A stretch of 64,000 nucleotides of DNA. It comes from Rhizodiscina lignyota (lineage: Eukaryota; Ascomycota; Dothideomycetes; Aulographales; Rhizodiscinaceae). Position 1 is the first letter of the stretch. Every line of letters begins with the position of its first letter. Below the pieces are notes generated by a model. The model saw only the letters and a program-made list of their open reading frames with translations. It did not search any database and had not been told where the DNA came from. The DNA is taken from contig ML978121.1 of assembly GCA_010015805.1 (NCBI GenBank), positions 3,844,001 to 3,908,000 on the forward strand, in the 5' to 3' direction. Below are positions 9,540-21,422 of this stretch, in pieces. The translations under genes and the position numbers were made by a program.

Positions 9540-10624
9540 CTCTGCTCGGGAAGGCGCCATACCTGATTTGGCATCTTCGGGTCTTCTAGGCGGTCGAGGT
9601 CTTTTCTCAAGCCGGTTGAAGCAACTACGGGTTTCGAAAGAGTGTCAAGCATATCTTGGCACAAGAAACAGTAGATAAGTCCATCCATTAAAGACATCAA
9701 GATAATTCAAAGTTCCCTCCAAGAAATCAATACAGAGAGCTCCATGGTACTGCCAAAAGACCAGACGAACGCCACCCTCTTATACATTTCACTCGGTCTC
9801 TCAAACGCGCTGAATCTCGCCTAGCGCTGCTCGCCGCCCTCCCAACCCCTCTAGCCTCCGACCAACCACCCCGGCGCCTCCATTGATCAAACACCAACAA
9901 TGGCAGGCTGGCACCAGCCATTCTGTGGGTGGGTAACCTTCCCAGCCTCCCAGCCACCAGGCTTTCGGCGCTTGTTGACCAGGAGAGAGCATGCACCTGC
10001 CACTCTTCCAGCAGCTTCTACCAGCCTCTTCGCCAGCCTTTTCCACCAGCCATGCGAGCGCTCGATTGGGAAAACGGACAACTGCAGCGCCGTTTGTGCA
10101 AAATCTGAGGTTTTCGGGTGCCGCTTGAGGTAGTCCGGCCATAATCATGTTGGGAGACGATGAGACGGGCAGGCGGCGCCTTGATGGATTAGAAGCGCAG
10201 AATACCCATCATGCTTGTATTCACGAGACAAAATGCGATTTACATTACAACCAATTCTCTGTGGGCGTCTTCTTTTGCTTAGATCATTACGCTTTCGTCG
10301 CTATGCGAACCTCAAACTCCAATGCGCACGGACCACGCTCCGACGGAAATCACAGAAGCCGCAAATCCAATTCCAAAGGTCATAGGCATTAGATATCACA
10401 GACTGTGAGGGAGAAGCATTCATTATCCCTCACTCGAAAAGAATAGAATTACACTAATCTAATCCTGTTGTTCCAGATAAATCCGCGCGGTGCCGGTGGC
10501 ATCTCGTGCGATTCAATGCAAATACTCCCCCTTCCTTCCAAGTCTCCAGTGCCCAGAAAACGCCATCGCCATGATCCCACTGCTCAGATGTATCTCACCA
10601 TCCTTCTCAAGCTGTTGCAGTGCA

Positions 10625-13600
10625 TTACGAACTCACACCGCTCACGTCTCGCGTCTGCCGCGCTGGTGGCGGCACATCCTCGTCTTCTGGCACAGTGTTA
10701 GACTCCCATGCCGCCCACGCAACGTCGTCTTCGTCCTCCGCACCGTGTTCCTGACCTTGCTCCTGATCCTGATCGGCGACATGTGCATGTTCATCCTTGG
10801 CTACCGCAGACGGGGTATGAGAGATCTCCTCCATGTCTCCAGCGTCTTGCTCCTCTACAGCGCCCTTGTTCTGCAGAGGTATATTTGGCGCGGCGTCTTC
10901 GTCGACATTCATCTCCATGGGACCAAAGGTCTCTTCCTCGCCCTCGTCTCCGTGTGCGCGGTCAAAGTTTTGTGCTACCTCGTGTTCGTGCGCATCGTCT
11001 GCCATATCGGGGATAGGTTCACTGGATGTGTGCTTGTCATGATCAGCATCAGCATCAGGAGCAGCGTCGACGTCAGGTATTTCGTCTGTATTCTCCTCCC
11101 ACGCGCCGTAGTCGTCATCTCCTTCATCGTCAGGGTATTCTTGAGCGGTAGGTATACGTTCGGCGTGAGGATGGTCTTGACTAGCGAGCTCATGTTCAGC
11201 GTCAGGATAAGAGGGTGTTTCGACGAGTTGCTGAGACACAGGCTTCTCCTCCTCAGCAGGTATCGCGCGCGGCGGCAACGGCGGTCTCGGCACAGGCCGT
11301 TTCTTAATCGACAACGAGAGCCTCTTCCCCAACTCTGGGCTCTGCGCCGCCGCGCCATTGACAGCAACCTCGCCTTCTCGTACATCATCTCCTTTCTCAA
11401 AACTTGGAACAGGCCTTCTCGGCAATGGCGGCGGAGATTTCGACTTCGTGTCAAGTGCCGACACATCCTTCCTCTCCTCACCTTCGTCACCCATCGTCCC
11501 CTCCCCACCATCCTGCCGATTCCCCAAATCCACCGACCCACCGCCTGCACCAGAACCCACAGGCTTCCTCCTCATTCCCATTCCCATATTCATCAACACG
11601 TTCGCACTAGCGCTCACTGCTCCCGCCCACGTCCCGCTACGCTGCGGCCCTGGAAGCGGGGTCCCCGGCGGCGGGAGTGGTTGTCCGCGGCCCATAGGTT
11701 GCAGCGGCGAGCCCGGTCCATGCGGTATAGAAGAGGTAGACGGTGTACGGGCGTGGATGTCCTTTGGTGGTGGGAGGGAGGACGGGAATTGGGGGGAGAG
11801 CGCGGAGGGGGAGAGCCCAGAGGACGGGGAAGGAGCGCGAACTTGTGTGGGACTGAAAGCGCGGAGGGAATTCGATGATGATCGGGAGCTGAGGGTTGGA
11901 ATTTTGGAGGGTGTGGGAGCGCGCGCAGGAGTGGAGGTGGAGCCTTGGGAGGAGAGTGAGTGCGTGGAGACTCGCCGTGGTATCATTGAGGGTGATGCTG
12001 ATCGCGCGAGTTCTGGCCCGCTGGGGGGAGTAGGGCCTTCTAGCGAATTTTGAGATGTCCTGTGCTCTAGACGTCCCGGTGATGGCTCTCGTGGTCCTTG
12101 CTCGACGACTTGTTTGGGAGTCGCCTCGGCTGTCTCTGGCTTTGCTGCAAGAGTAGCGGACCTGGCATTTTGTCTCGCGGCCATATAATTCAGACCCCAT
12201 TTCTTTGCCGCAGCTGCCGCAGTCCCCAGACTCTGGCGTTTGTTCGCCGTAGCATTCGCCAGCATCTTCGCTGTCGTTGTTGAGGATCGTTTGGCCGCGT
12301 TCGGACTAGACTCGTTTTCAAAGGCGCTGATAATACTTGAGCCATCGCTCGTCGCAAAGTCTGTGCTATTTGTGCGCGAATGGGGATGTGACGATACCGG
12401 ATATGACGACGTTGTGCTCTGTCGCTTCGAAGATAACGAGCTGCTTGGCCTCGCAGGCAGTTCTGGAGGGTTGGTAGGTATAATCTGACTCTCCTCTGCA
12501 GTTCCGTCCGCAGCTACGGGCTTTACTGAAATTTCGCTGAGCGCAGCAGCAGCTTTTGCCGCAGCCTCGCTGCCCGCAGCACTGACGTTTGATTTTGTAC
12601 TTCCGATACTCCCGCTCTTGCTCCTCGCCATGGCAGCCGCAGCTTGAGCCATGAACTCTGCTGCCTCTGAGGATCGCTCGAGTGACCCGACAGGACTATC
12701 TCTAGGAGAAGCTGCAAGCGAAATGGATCGACTGGGAGTCTGACTTTGCGATTGTTGTGCTGCAGTTATGTCTTTCATTGCGGCAGCTGCGGCGCCTGGC
12801 GCTGGAAGTGGTGACCCTCGACCAGACGAGCCGTTGTCGACGGTCGCATGGTCACTTGTCAGCATTGGAGAGGCTGCGCTGGGACTAGCGAAGGAGTTTG
12901 AGCGGAGAGCTTTCGGTTTATTCGTCGCTGAGGTTCCGTTGATATTTGCAGACGATGGTCGGGAGACGTTGGCATCTTTGGAAGTATCAAGCCCGCTAGA
13001 TATGCCAATGGCATCAACGGATGTTGTCGATCGTGAAGGTGGACTACGTGCAGTGAGACCTGATGGCGCAGTATTCGCAAGGAAAGGTGTGCTCGCTGAT
13101 TTGCCCCGTTCGGGGAGCATTGGAGGTATTGAGATTTCGGAGGCCCTATCATCCATCAAAGTCGGTTTCTCCTCTGTCATCTCCTCTGTGCTTTCCGCTT
13201 TGGAATCCGCCATGGATGGTGGAGGAGCCATGTGGGGGCTTGGTTTCACATCATCTGCCCACAGGCCGCCACGGAACCTCTGAAGGAACGTCTGATGGAA
13301 GGGCACATCGTCCCAATTAGGGGAAACAAGAGTCTCGCTCAAGACTTCGCGGATCCGGTTTTCTATGGCGCGCAGGATGAAGCCATATGTGATCTGCCTA
13401 TTGGAGACAAGAGGCTCAATGGAAAGCTCCATCTTTGGCGGTGTCTCGAAGGAGAACCAGATTCGATTGCTTGGCGGTGGTTTGATGCGAAACAAGACAT
13501 GACCTTCCAGCTTCTTGAGGATGACGGCAAGGAGCAGGCTGACCTCTCGTGCTTTGATGCGCGAACCAAGATCAATGCGTGCGATCGCTGCTATCTCGAG

Positions 13601-14775
13601 TCGGAATTTCCCATTGTACTTCACATCCACCTCAACGGTCACGTCTCCGTCCATAGTGAGCTCTCGAAGTTTGGGGTGAGTAATCATTGGCGCTGCGTCA
13701 CCCATGTGGATCTGGCCCACGGAAAGGCTATCCAAAAACGCTGGTTTCTGGACACGGGAGATTTTCTTGTTGATCTTTGAGCGGATGAAGTCTTCAATCT
13801 GATTGGTCTTGTAGAGGGACAGGAAGACGCGGCCGAGTAGGGCATTGAACCAACGAGTCTGCAGGTTCTCTTCGGAAGCATGGAGTTGCTGGACGAGTTT
13901 GATGAGATGGGCCTGTTCGAATTGCAGTGGGGTCGGGGGATTCTCTGGGTTGTCTGGTCTTCGCTCTTGATTCTGGAGGAGGGCATGATAGAAGTCCTCT
14001 TTGTTAGAGCAATTCTCAGAGAATAGATAGAATGGTCGTGACCCTTGCGAGACTTCTCCATACACACGCTTGCTCGTCAATCGTATGCAGTTTCGCTTCA
14101 CGAATAACTCTCCCTCTGGTATGACCTCGCCACCCCCGTACAGATCCACTCCATGGTGCGCTAGAGCAATGACGTGTCGAACTTCGAGCTGTTCTGCGTC
14201 GTCGTAGAGCATGAGATGTCCCAATCTAACAATAACATCAGTCACTATCCCCCATCTCAACGTCAGGTCTTGCATAGCATGGCATACCTGAGTACGACAT
14301 AGAACACGTTGTTCGCCCTCTTGACAGGCCTCCCTACAGTTTTTCCACCCTCTATACTTGGAGAACTCGTCTTCTTCCTGTCAAACAGACTCCTATACAT
14401 GCTCTGATACACACTCGGACTCTCCGTCGCCACCACCGACCCGGCAGGTGTCGTGCGCTCTGGCGGTTTCCCATTGACACCACCAGGCACATATTCCCTA
14501 CACACAGCAAAGTATCCCGCTGCAACATCAGGCTCGTGAACGCGCGGTTTCAGCTCTTCCGGCAAATCGGTCGGCACATCCGCCAGATCATCATCTTGCT
14601 TCGTGGAACCATCCTCGCTTAACGAGCCGTTCACGTCTCCGTTCAAGCTTGTGGACGGCGTGGACCGGTCAGGAAAGGTAAGGTGCGCGTGGAGGAGGAC
14701 GGCACATATTACGAGGGGGATGAAGGTGATGCCGCCGAGCAGGTAGGTGATGAGGAAGCCGGTGAAAGTCACCAT
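10625..14775 (-). CDS. PH-SMP domain protein, Nvj2/TEX2-like lipid-transfer protein at ER contact sites
   Basis: Model complement(join(10625..14225, 14288..14775)), 1,362 residues; the intron (GTATGC donor, TTAG acceptor) joins NNVFYVVL to RLGHLMLYDD. An N-terminal membrane segment (about 5-30, FLITYLLGGITFIPLVI) anchors it in the ER. A PH-like domain follows (about 60-250), then an SMP domain (about 286-490) with TRWFNALLGRVFLSL, MGDAAPMITHPKL and VEVDVKYNGKF. SMP domains carry glycerolipids between membranes; Nvj2 acts at nucleus-vacuole and ER-Golgi contacts. The remaining 850 residues are low complexity, Ser/Pro/Ala-rich, ending in an acidic region. A long antisense open frame (10490-11878) is a shadow of this biased sequence. 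As a pleckstrin-homology gene next to MAT it matches the right flank of MAT1 known from related fungi. Confidence 0.92.
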
Positions 14776-15376
14776 GGCGTCCAGAAGGGCGGAGGGCGGT
14801 CGTTCGTGGCCATTGGCACTTATGAAAGGTGGACTGGTCTACTCATGGTCCGCCTTGAGTATTAGTTGCAGGGTCTGAGCTTCTTTGAATGTCGATCAGG
14901 GTCAGATGCAAAGTGAAAGGTGTCAAGAAGGCGGTCTCAGAAAGTTGGAAGCACTCTCTTTCGACTCTAGGTTTATTTGGTTTTGGAGGTCTTGGTATGA
15001 GGACAGCTTGAGGATTATGCGAGTATTGAAGCTTCTCCATCTCCGCCCACGAATGGCACTTTCGCCCTGCGGCACCTGACATAAACGGGCTTTAGTCCGA
15101 ATGCAGTTAGCACAAGCCACTTTTAGATCATGGCCAGGACGAGAATGGAAATCATGCAACAATTTCATCACAGAGTTTGGTCAGGACAAAATGGGATTGG
15201 TCAATGTGCATTTGAGTGAACAAGTATTGATTTGGACGCCTAAAGCCCGCTAGTTCAGTGAAGGCTACCGAAGACTTTCTGTAGCCAGAACGCATGATTT
15301 CATCCGCCATTGAATGCCTCTCCTAGGCATCATCTTCATCGAGGCAAGAAGAAGACAGGGACGTTCAAGAAGATAT
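14776..15376. other. spacer: promoter of the Nvj2-like gene and 3' flank of rps9
   Basis: Both neighbouring genes are on the minus strand; the 600 bp hold the upstream region of the PH-SMP gene and the terminator region of rps9. No further gene or repeat is seen. Confidence 0.5.
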
Positions 15377-16189
15377 CTACTCCTCTTCCTCTTCTTCACC
15401 GCCCTCCTCCTTCTTCTCAGCTGCCTTGGCCTTCTTTCTCCTGACACGGCCAGGACGCCCACCACCGAACGGAGAAGTAAGAGCGAAGTCAATATGCTTC
15501 TGGGAGTCGAGACGGACGATGAAGGACGGGACGTTGACGATTTGCTTGCCGACACTGTTGCCATTGAACATGATTAGCTGCCGTCTCCAGCATCATTCAA
15601 ATTTGGAATGTGTGATGCACTTACCGAATATGCCTCTGCTTGATCAAGACACGAGCATGATGGATGCTCTTCGCAAGGCCAAGCTTGTACACGCACGTCT
15701 GCAGACGGCGCTCCAAGAAGTCCTCGATCTTCAGCGCGAGCACGTAATCGAGTTTCATGCGGGATTCGTCGAGCACACCGACGCGCACGAGACGGCGAAT
15801 AAGGGCGTTGCCTTCGAACAGGCGCTTGGGGTCTTTCTCATCGAGGGTGAGAAGTTGACTGCAATGGCTGGAGTCAGAACCACCATTTGAAACGACTCTG
15901 ACTGTTGAAAACCGTTCGAGGGATACATACCGGGCAGCACGTCGAATTTTCGACAGCGTCAGCTGCACGCGCCACACCTCGCGCTTGTTGCGCAGGCCAT
16001 ACTCGCCGACAGTCTTCAATTCAGAGTCCCTACATTCCAAAATCCTCTGGTCAATTACATTGTTCAACGACTTGAAGTAGGGAACAAGCCGCTACTCAGT
16101 GGCCGAGAACAGAGTTGTACGTACAGACGTGCAGACTCGAACGGGCGCCGAGGGACCTTGTAGGTCTTGCTGTAGCTCCTGGGAGCCAT
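15377..16189 (-). CDS. rps9: 40S ribosomal protein S9 (uS4)
   Basis: Structural and 18S rRNA-binding protein of the small subunit, involved in decoding accuracy. Model complement(join(15377..15554, 15625..15858, 15931..16029, 16125..16189)), 191 residues, the family's usual length. Joined exons give [23 protein letters not shown], then [55 protein letters not shown], the S4 RNA-binding segment [35 protein letters not shown] and [14 protein letters not shown], ending in a Glu tail. All three introns preserve frame and have fungal donors. Head to head with rpl21 across 267 bp, which suggests co-regulation of the two ribosomal-protein genes. Confidence 0.98.
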
Positions 16190-16456
16190 GTTGTCGGCGG
16201 ATTGAGATTGTTGTTGTGAGGAAGTCGACTTGAAGCTCGAGAGGGTGAGCGGCGATGGTTTGATGGTGGGATTTTCGGCTGTGCGGCCGGAGAAACTTGG
16301 CTTCCGACCACACCTCTGGCGGGCGATTTTGAACTGCATCTCGAAGAATCATCAAGTCGTAAACTCCACAACGCAGCGTCAGAGTCGTATGTCTAATTCG
16401 GGCTCGACCAAACGCAGATACTAACGGACATACAGTAATCCTCATCTGTCGCTACA
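16190..16456. promoter_or_regulatory. bidirectional ribosomal-protein promoter (rps9/rpl21)
   Basis: The 267 bp separate the two start codons. Ribosomal-protein genes are highly and coordinately expressed, so a shared promoter is a reasonable inference. No exact known site was identified. Confidence 0.55.
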
Positions 16457-17073
16457 ATGGGTCACTCAGCGGGTCTACGCGCAGGCACTCGCTATGCCTT
16501 CAGCAGAGGCTTCAAGCAGCGAGGAAACATCCCTCTCTCAGTCTATCTTCGACAGTACAAGTACGAGATCTGGCTGTCTATAAAATAATCATTTGAGCTA
16601 ATCAATATCCCAGAGTCGGTGACATCGTCGACGTAGTCGCAAACGGCGCCGTGCAAAAAGGGTCAGTCCCTCTATACCCACACCATCCTCTCTCCCCCAA
16701 ATTTCCCTTCGCTCCATAACCAGAATCTAACCTCCCAAATAGCATGCCCTACAAAGTCTACCACGGCAAAACCGGCGTCGTCTACAACGTCACAAAATCC
16801 GCCGTCGGTGTGATTCTGTACAGACAGGTCGGCAACCGCTACATCGAGAAGCGCGTGAACGTGCGCATCGAGCACGTTCGGCACTCGCGCAGTCGCGATG
16901 AGTTCCTTGTGCGCGTCAAGACTAATGCCGAGAAGACAAGGCTGGCGAAAGAGAAGGGCGAGAAGGTGAACCTCAAGAGGCAGCCTGCGATGCCGAGGAC
17001 TGCGAGGACGGTGAGCACAAAGGATAACTGGCCCGAGACGATCACACCAATTCCGTATGAGACGACGATTTGA
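16457..17073 (+). CDS. rpl21: 60S ribosomal protein L21 (eL21)
   Basis: Large-subunit ribosomal protein. Model join(16457..16560, 16614..16661, 16743..17073), 160 residues, equal to the yeast protein. The start is MGHSAGLRAGTRYAFSRGFK; exon 1 ends in LRQYK and exon 2 supplies VGDIVDVVANGAVQKG; exon 3 gives MPYKVYHGKTGVVYNVTK, RVNVRIEHVRHSRSRDEFL and KRQPAMPRTARTVSTKDNW. Intron 1 has a GTACGA donor and intron 2 a GTCAGT donor; both acceptors are in phase. Such early introns are typical of ribosomal-protein genes. Confidence 0.98.
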
Positions 17074-17275
17074 GGTGGTGGTAGTGGTTGGGGATGGGCA
17101 GATGGGGAAGATACTGCATTTGACTCTGAGGTCACGGATCTTTTTGCTTCGGGTCTTGCGATGAGTGGATGGGCGTACTGCATGTGCCTTATACTCATAC
17201 AATGGGAATGGACAAAACTTCACAATCAAGTGCTTCGATGCGTAGTACATTTCTCGCCGTTGTCTAGCTCATGTT

Positions 17276-18172
17276 TCAGCCCTTCTCGTCATACCACTCG
17301 AATACATCATCTCCCAGGCCCCAATCCTGCGCCAATGACCGTGCGATATCCTTCCACTTGACAATCAAAGGATGCGAGTCCGCAATATCCCGGAATGTCA
17401 CGTCCTCCTTCTCTTCTTCCTTCTCCTCGTCTATCCTGCTGCTTTCTTCTCTGCCATGATGACCATCTCGGGCCCGGACATCCCACTTCCAAATGCCATC
17501 CTCATCGACATACTCCCGCCCAAACACATTCTGTAGCGAGAGATCTGCTTCCGCCTCATGCAGCAACTTCCGTAGCACTACTCGTCTCTGATTAGCGGCA
17601 TCACTCTGCTCCTGCTCCTGCACATCCCGGACTGCTTCCCCTGCGATCGACTGTGACCCTTGCTGCTCAGTGCGCGCATCCATCACTTCCACTTCTAAAT
17701 CTACCTCTTTTCTCCCTTGCAGTACTACCCCATTCGCCTTTCTCCCCTTTCCCTTCCCAAGACTGCCTCTCACAGACATGCGAGCGGGCTGAATCGCAGA
17801 GATAATCCCCTCCAGAACCCCTAGCACTGCCCCAACCCTCAACCCAGCCTCTGCACCCAGCGCGAATCCCTCGTCGAATCCCTCCTGCACGAAGCTCGCC
17901 TTAGAGGCCGACACGCCGTCCCGGTAGCCCGCGGTGGTATGCACGTAGCGTAAGCGCGGGAGGTCTGATAAGTCTTGCTGTGATGTCTCTCTTGGGATTT
18001 CTGGATTTGGCCGCTCCGATGATGACGGGTCTGAGAAGAAGACGTCGTCAAATGGGTCCTCATGGTGGGATTCTTGCTGTAGAGTAGGTTGGTCGTGGTT
18101 ATGATCCAAGCCGGCGGTGGACGACAGTGGTGGGGAAGGAGGCGGAGATGGTGCTGGTTTGAGATGTGCCAT
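17276..18172 (-). CDS. yae1: Yae1 domain protein (Lto1-Yae1 adaptor for Fe-S insertion into Rli1/ABCE1)
   Basis: Single exon, 298 residues. Residues about 82-122 carry the deca-GX3 motif of Yae1: AGYRDGVSASK followed by EGFDEGFALGAEAGLRVG and AVLGVLEG, with Gly at nearly every fourth position. In yeast Yae1 with Lto1 recruits the cytosolic iron-sulfur machinery to the ribosome-recycling ATPase Rli1. The N-terminal 75 residues are Pro/Ser/acidic and probably disordered; the C-terminal half contains an insert between about 130 and 200 before a helical, charged tail. Its 3' end is about 200 bp from that of rpl21 (convergent). Confidence 0.88.
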   Translation of the reverse strand: MAHLKPAPSPPPSPPLSSTAGLDHNHDQPTLQQESHHEDPFDDVFFSDPSSSERPNPEIPRETSQQDLSDLPRLRYVHTTAGYRDGVSASKASFVQEGFDEGFALGAEAGLRVGAVLGVLEGIISAIQPARMSVRGSLGKGKGRKANGVVLQGRKEVDLEVEVMDARTEQQGSQSIAGEAVRDVQEQEQSDAANQRRVVLRKLLHEAEADLSLQNVFGREYVDEDGIWKWDVRARDGHHGREESSRIDEEKEEEKEDVTFRDIADSHPLIVKWKDIARSLAQDWGLGDDVFEWYDEKG

Positions 18173-19211
18173 TCTTTCTTTTTACTAGAAGAAAACAAAG
18201 GAAATGGTTTGATGAAATAAAGACACCAGTGAGTCTCGCGTTGGGGCGGGTTTGAGGCACGTGGGCTTGAATATCAAGCGCCAGATCAGGCGCACACGAG
18301 CATTGTGCAAGGTGGACCTCGCGGTAACGTCAATAACCTGGACTTGTAATGAATCCAGAAGATTATCTCGTAGACTTGAATGAGAGTAGCCTTCTGTCTC
18401 TCTTGCACCGTAGCGTTGGGAATGTGCGTCGAGGAAGATATGTTTTTGGGTGAAATATCACAGTTGAATTTTGTGAAACCCAAAAATAGCTTAGAAATGG
18501 TCTATGGTCGAATATGTCCCAACTCCGCCCATGAAAAGACTAAGAGTACTAGCAGCTTGAAGTCATATAGAGAGAGAACCATATAGACTTTATATCCAGC
18601 GACTCTAATTGCAGTTGTGCAACATATATCCATCGTCAAAATAATGGTCATCATGGAGCAGGGTTAGGGTTGGGGTTAGATATTCTTTAGAGATCATATA
18701 TCTAAAAATAGCACACGCAGTTTGGACTGCGAAAACTGCTCAAAAACAGATCAAGATGTTCAGTTCTTTGTGTATTAATTTTGAACGATTTCGCTCCTTC
18801 TATTCATGCAGACCCTCTATTGTACCGCCGTATCTCTAATCATACACATGCCAATTCTCAAACGTGATTTGGAAACTGGACCGAAACTATGCCTCGAATC
18901 GGCATGACCCAAAAATGCTGAACCCTTCTCCGTGGAGGGCAATGCAGGATACCCATACGCCCTGCTCGTCATGTCCAATCGTACCATCTAATCTACCGTG
19001 CAGATCGTAACCCCGATGCAAGCGCATCGGCACGTATTATACACGCGTATCACCCCCAATTTTTGACCCATCTCTTCAGACCCCTCCAAACCTTATAACC
19101 CCCTAGCTTATATTTCCCGGCACGTGGAATGGAGCAAGACATTCCTTTTCACTGCGGCGCGCACCCAATATCCGTAGCCATATGATAGCTCAACAACTCA
19201 TGGTCGGCTAG
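18173..19211. other. 1-kb spacer with a telomere-like tract
   Basis: It holds the yae1 promoter and the 3' flank of the bZIP gene. No gene is seen. A short G-rich tract resembling telomere repeats lies at 18661-18679. Confidence 0.55.
18661..18679 (+). repeat. short interstitial telomere-like tract
   Basis: GGGTTAGGGTTGGGGTTAG is three TTAGGG-like units, one degenerate. It is too short to show a fusion or former chromosome end; chance or telomerase-patched repair are both possible. Confidence 0.45.
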
Positions 19212-21056
19212 TCACCGCCCGCCCTCTTTAATTCGCACCGTGTCGCCAATATGTGGAAACGTGTCGCAGAACGCAGGCCCCAAGCTCCAATTGCTCAGGT
19301 CGCGAAGGTGCGATTCGAATGCCGGGTTCATGATGTACTTCGGCTGGGTATTACCTCCGCTGGATGAATCTTCCGATGGGGTGCCGCGTGAGCGCGTCTG
19401 GGATGCGGGTGTGGTAGAGGTTTGGTGGGAGGAGGGAGGTTGGTACAATGGGTTGCGAATAACGCAGTGGTGTGCTTCGTATGGCCAGTTGAGGGAGAGG
19501 GTGGTGGTGTAGGGAATGAAGAATTGGTCGAAGGGCATGACGGTTTGGGAGTTTACGAGGCGGTCGCGCATTCGTGGCCTAAACCCACACCATCCGTTAG
19601 CTGCTTCTATTTCCTTTCCTTTCTCCTTTGAGAGAATTGAAAAAGACGGAACCCACCAAGGTAAATACGTGCACCACAATGGATACGGCGTGAACAGCTG
19701 ACACGGCCTTGGCTGCACCCACTCGGGCATCAGCTCGTAGTTCTCCCGAGTCGGATGCACCTGCCACCGCATGATCAGGAACATGATATACACCACCGCG
19801 ACCTGCTCCGGCAGGCGGCTGATATCGGGAAAGGTGCGCAGGATGTCTGTGAATAGCTTGGACAGCTCGTGCGAGTGGTGCTCGCGGCCGGGCTCGATCA
19901 GCGGATCAAAGTTTGGGTATTTCGGCCCTACGAGAGTATTGCCGTCCACGCCTTCTGCGCTGCGGCGGCGGCGCTCCGTAAGGAAGTCGCCGAGGAGGGT
20001 GTCGAGGGGGCATGTTGGGGGGAGGTAGCGGGGGAGGGTCGACCATGCTTCTCGGTGGGGAGTGTCTGATGCGATGGAACGGGGAGGATCTTGGGGTGAT
20101 AGTGGTGTGGGCTGTGTGACGGCAATGCCATTCTGCAATTGAAGGTGTCGCTGGCTGCCGTCCAGCAAGAAATCAACGCCCAGTCTTTCATCGTTTGAGT
20201 GACCGAACGGAAGGTTTGGATCGAAGTTCCCACGCTGTACGTCGTACGGGATGGTTGGAGACTCGCCCATGTGCCAATTCCGCGATTGCTGGCCTTCTGG
20301 AGAATCTACGGCGGGGCCGGATCGGCCGGTGCTGATTTGCATGGCGGAGATGGAGCCATTGTATGAGGCGGCGTCATTGATGGAGGTATGTTCGCCTAGA
20401 CCGGGTTGGATTGGGATGGCATTTCTTTCTGCGGCGGCTGCAAGTTCTACAGGGATTCATTAGCAGCTGAGCAAAGCAGTAGATACACATATGACTTTGG
20501 AAATACAGGAAATAGGACAATTGAATCCAGCGGGTCTCCGATTGACATTGGCCTCCACGAGACTATCCAAAATGAAATACACATTCTTGTCCATAGCCTC
20601 CAATTGCTTTTCCAACGCAAAGTACAACTCACCATTCAAGCCCTGCGTTCCCAGCAGAGGCTGTATAATCCCAATTACCGTCGCTAGTCTCCTCTTTATA
20701 TCCTCATTCTCGGCCTGAACAGCCTCCTTCTGCCGTACCGCCTGCTGCAAATCATGGTACGGCTGCGCACTCTCGAGCTCCCGTATCCGCGCATTCAGCG
20801 AGTCGATCTGGTTCTTTGTGCGCTCGCGAATCGCCCTCTGCGCCTCGCGGTCATTGGCCCTCTTGCGCGCGAGCTGCTCGGGCGTGAGGTTCGCGACGCC
20901 GCGAGACGAGCTGCTGGCCGCGGCCGCGGTCTTCTTGCGCTTTGGAGGTGGCGGTTGCGAGCCGTCGTTGGGACTGGCGGCTGCTGATTCTGGGTTGTCG
21001 TCGCCGTTGACGTCGGGCATGCTGAGGCCTGGACTGGGGCCCTTTGAGCCGCACAA
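19212..21056 (-). CDS. bZIP transcription factor with C-terminal DUF3425
   Basis: Model complement(join(19212..19578, 19657..20437, 20507..21056)), 565 residues. The basic region NDREAQRAIRERTKNQI (about 68-84) and leucine-zipper heptads beginning at IDSLNARIRELE identify a fungal bZIP. The C-terminal 200 residues have the DUF3425 pattern: LSKLFTDILRTFPDISRLPEQ, VVYIMFLIMRWQVHPT, PEWVQPRPCQLFTPYP and FFIPYTTTLSLNWPY. This combination is common in filamentous ascomycete regulators of stress or metabolism; the target genes are unknown. Intron 2 is 78 nt, in frame and without a stop, with a GCTAAC branch. Intron 1 is less certain: a GTATTT donor with the acceptor at CTTGCAG keeps the frame, whereas the nearer TGTAG acceptor would create a stop. 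Confidence 0.85.
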
Positions 21057-21422
21057 GACGTGGATGTGCAGCGCTGACTACGGCTGCTGCAGGGAGAGGC
21101 GGTTGGTTGATTCATGAAGGTCTGGGGAGCTTGACTCTCGGTGGAGGTGCTTGACTCGTTCCCATGACTCGTGCGGCGGAACTCTCCCGCTGCTCGCACT
21201 TCGTCCAACCTTAGCACCACTTCTCCTCCCGCGGATATCGAGTACCGGCTACAGCGAAATCTCGCGCTCGGATTTGGAAACTATGAGGAGCAGCTTCCGA
21301 GTTTCATTGCGCTTGGCAGTGCGCGCCATCATGTAGGCTTGTAGCGTCTCTCCAAAGGTAGGCCTGAATCGACTTCATCCGCTCCATTTCCTCACCTCTC
21401 AGTCGTCTCTACAGTTCTTATA
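21057..21422. promoter_or_regulatory. divergent promoter between the bZIP gene and the hydrolase gene
   Basis: The 366 bp between the two start codons hold both promoters. Divergent arrangement with a regulator raises, but does not show, the possibility that the bZIP protein controls the hydrolase. Confidence 0.4.

Larger units (their letters stand above)
8453..10624. other. 2.2-kb spacer right of the MAT genes
   Basis: No gene is supported: open frames are short, on both strands, and lack splice-linked partners or recognisable motifs. It contains an AT-rich hairpin pair (9158-9207), a group of TTTTC-GAAAA palindromes (9277-9539) and a CCAGCC-rich stretch (about 9900-10060) that recalls the composition of the 4.4-kb minisatellite. 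Confidence 0.6.

Noticed and set aside
9723-10400. Several overlapping open frames on both strands in the MAT right spacer
   Set aside because: CCAGCC-rich biased DNA; the frames have no conserved motif and no matching splice sites.
10490-11878. 462-residue plus-strand open frame
   Set aside because: Antisense shadow of the low-complexity C-terminal region of the Nvj2-like gene; Arg-rich nonsense composition.
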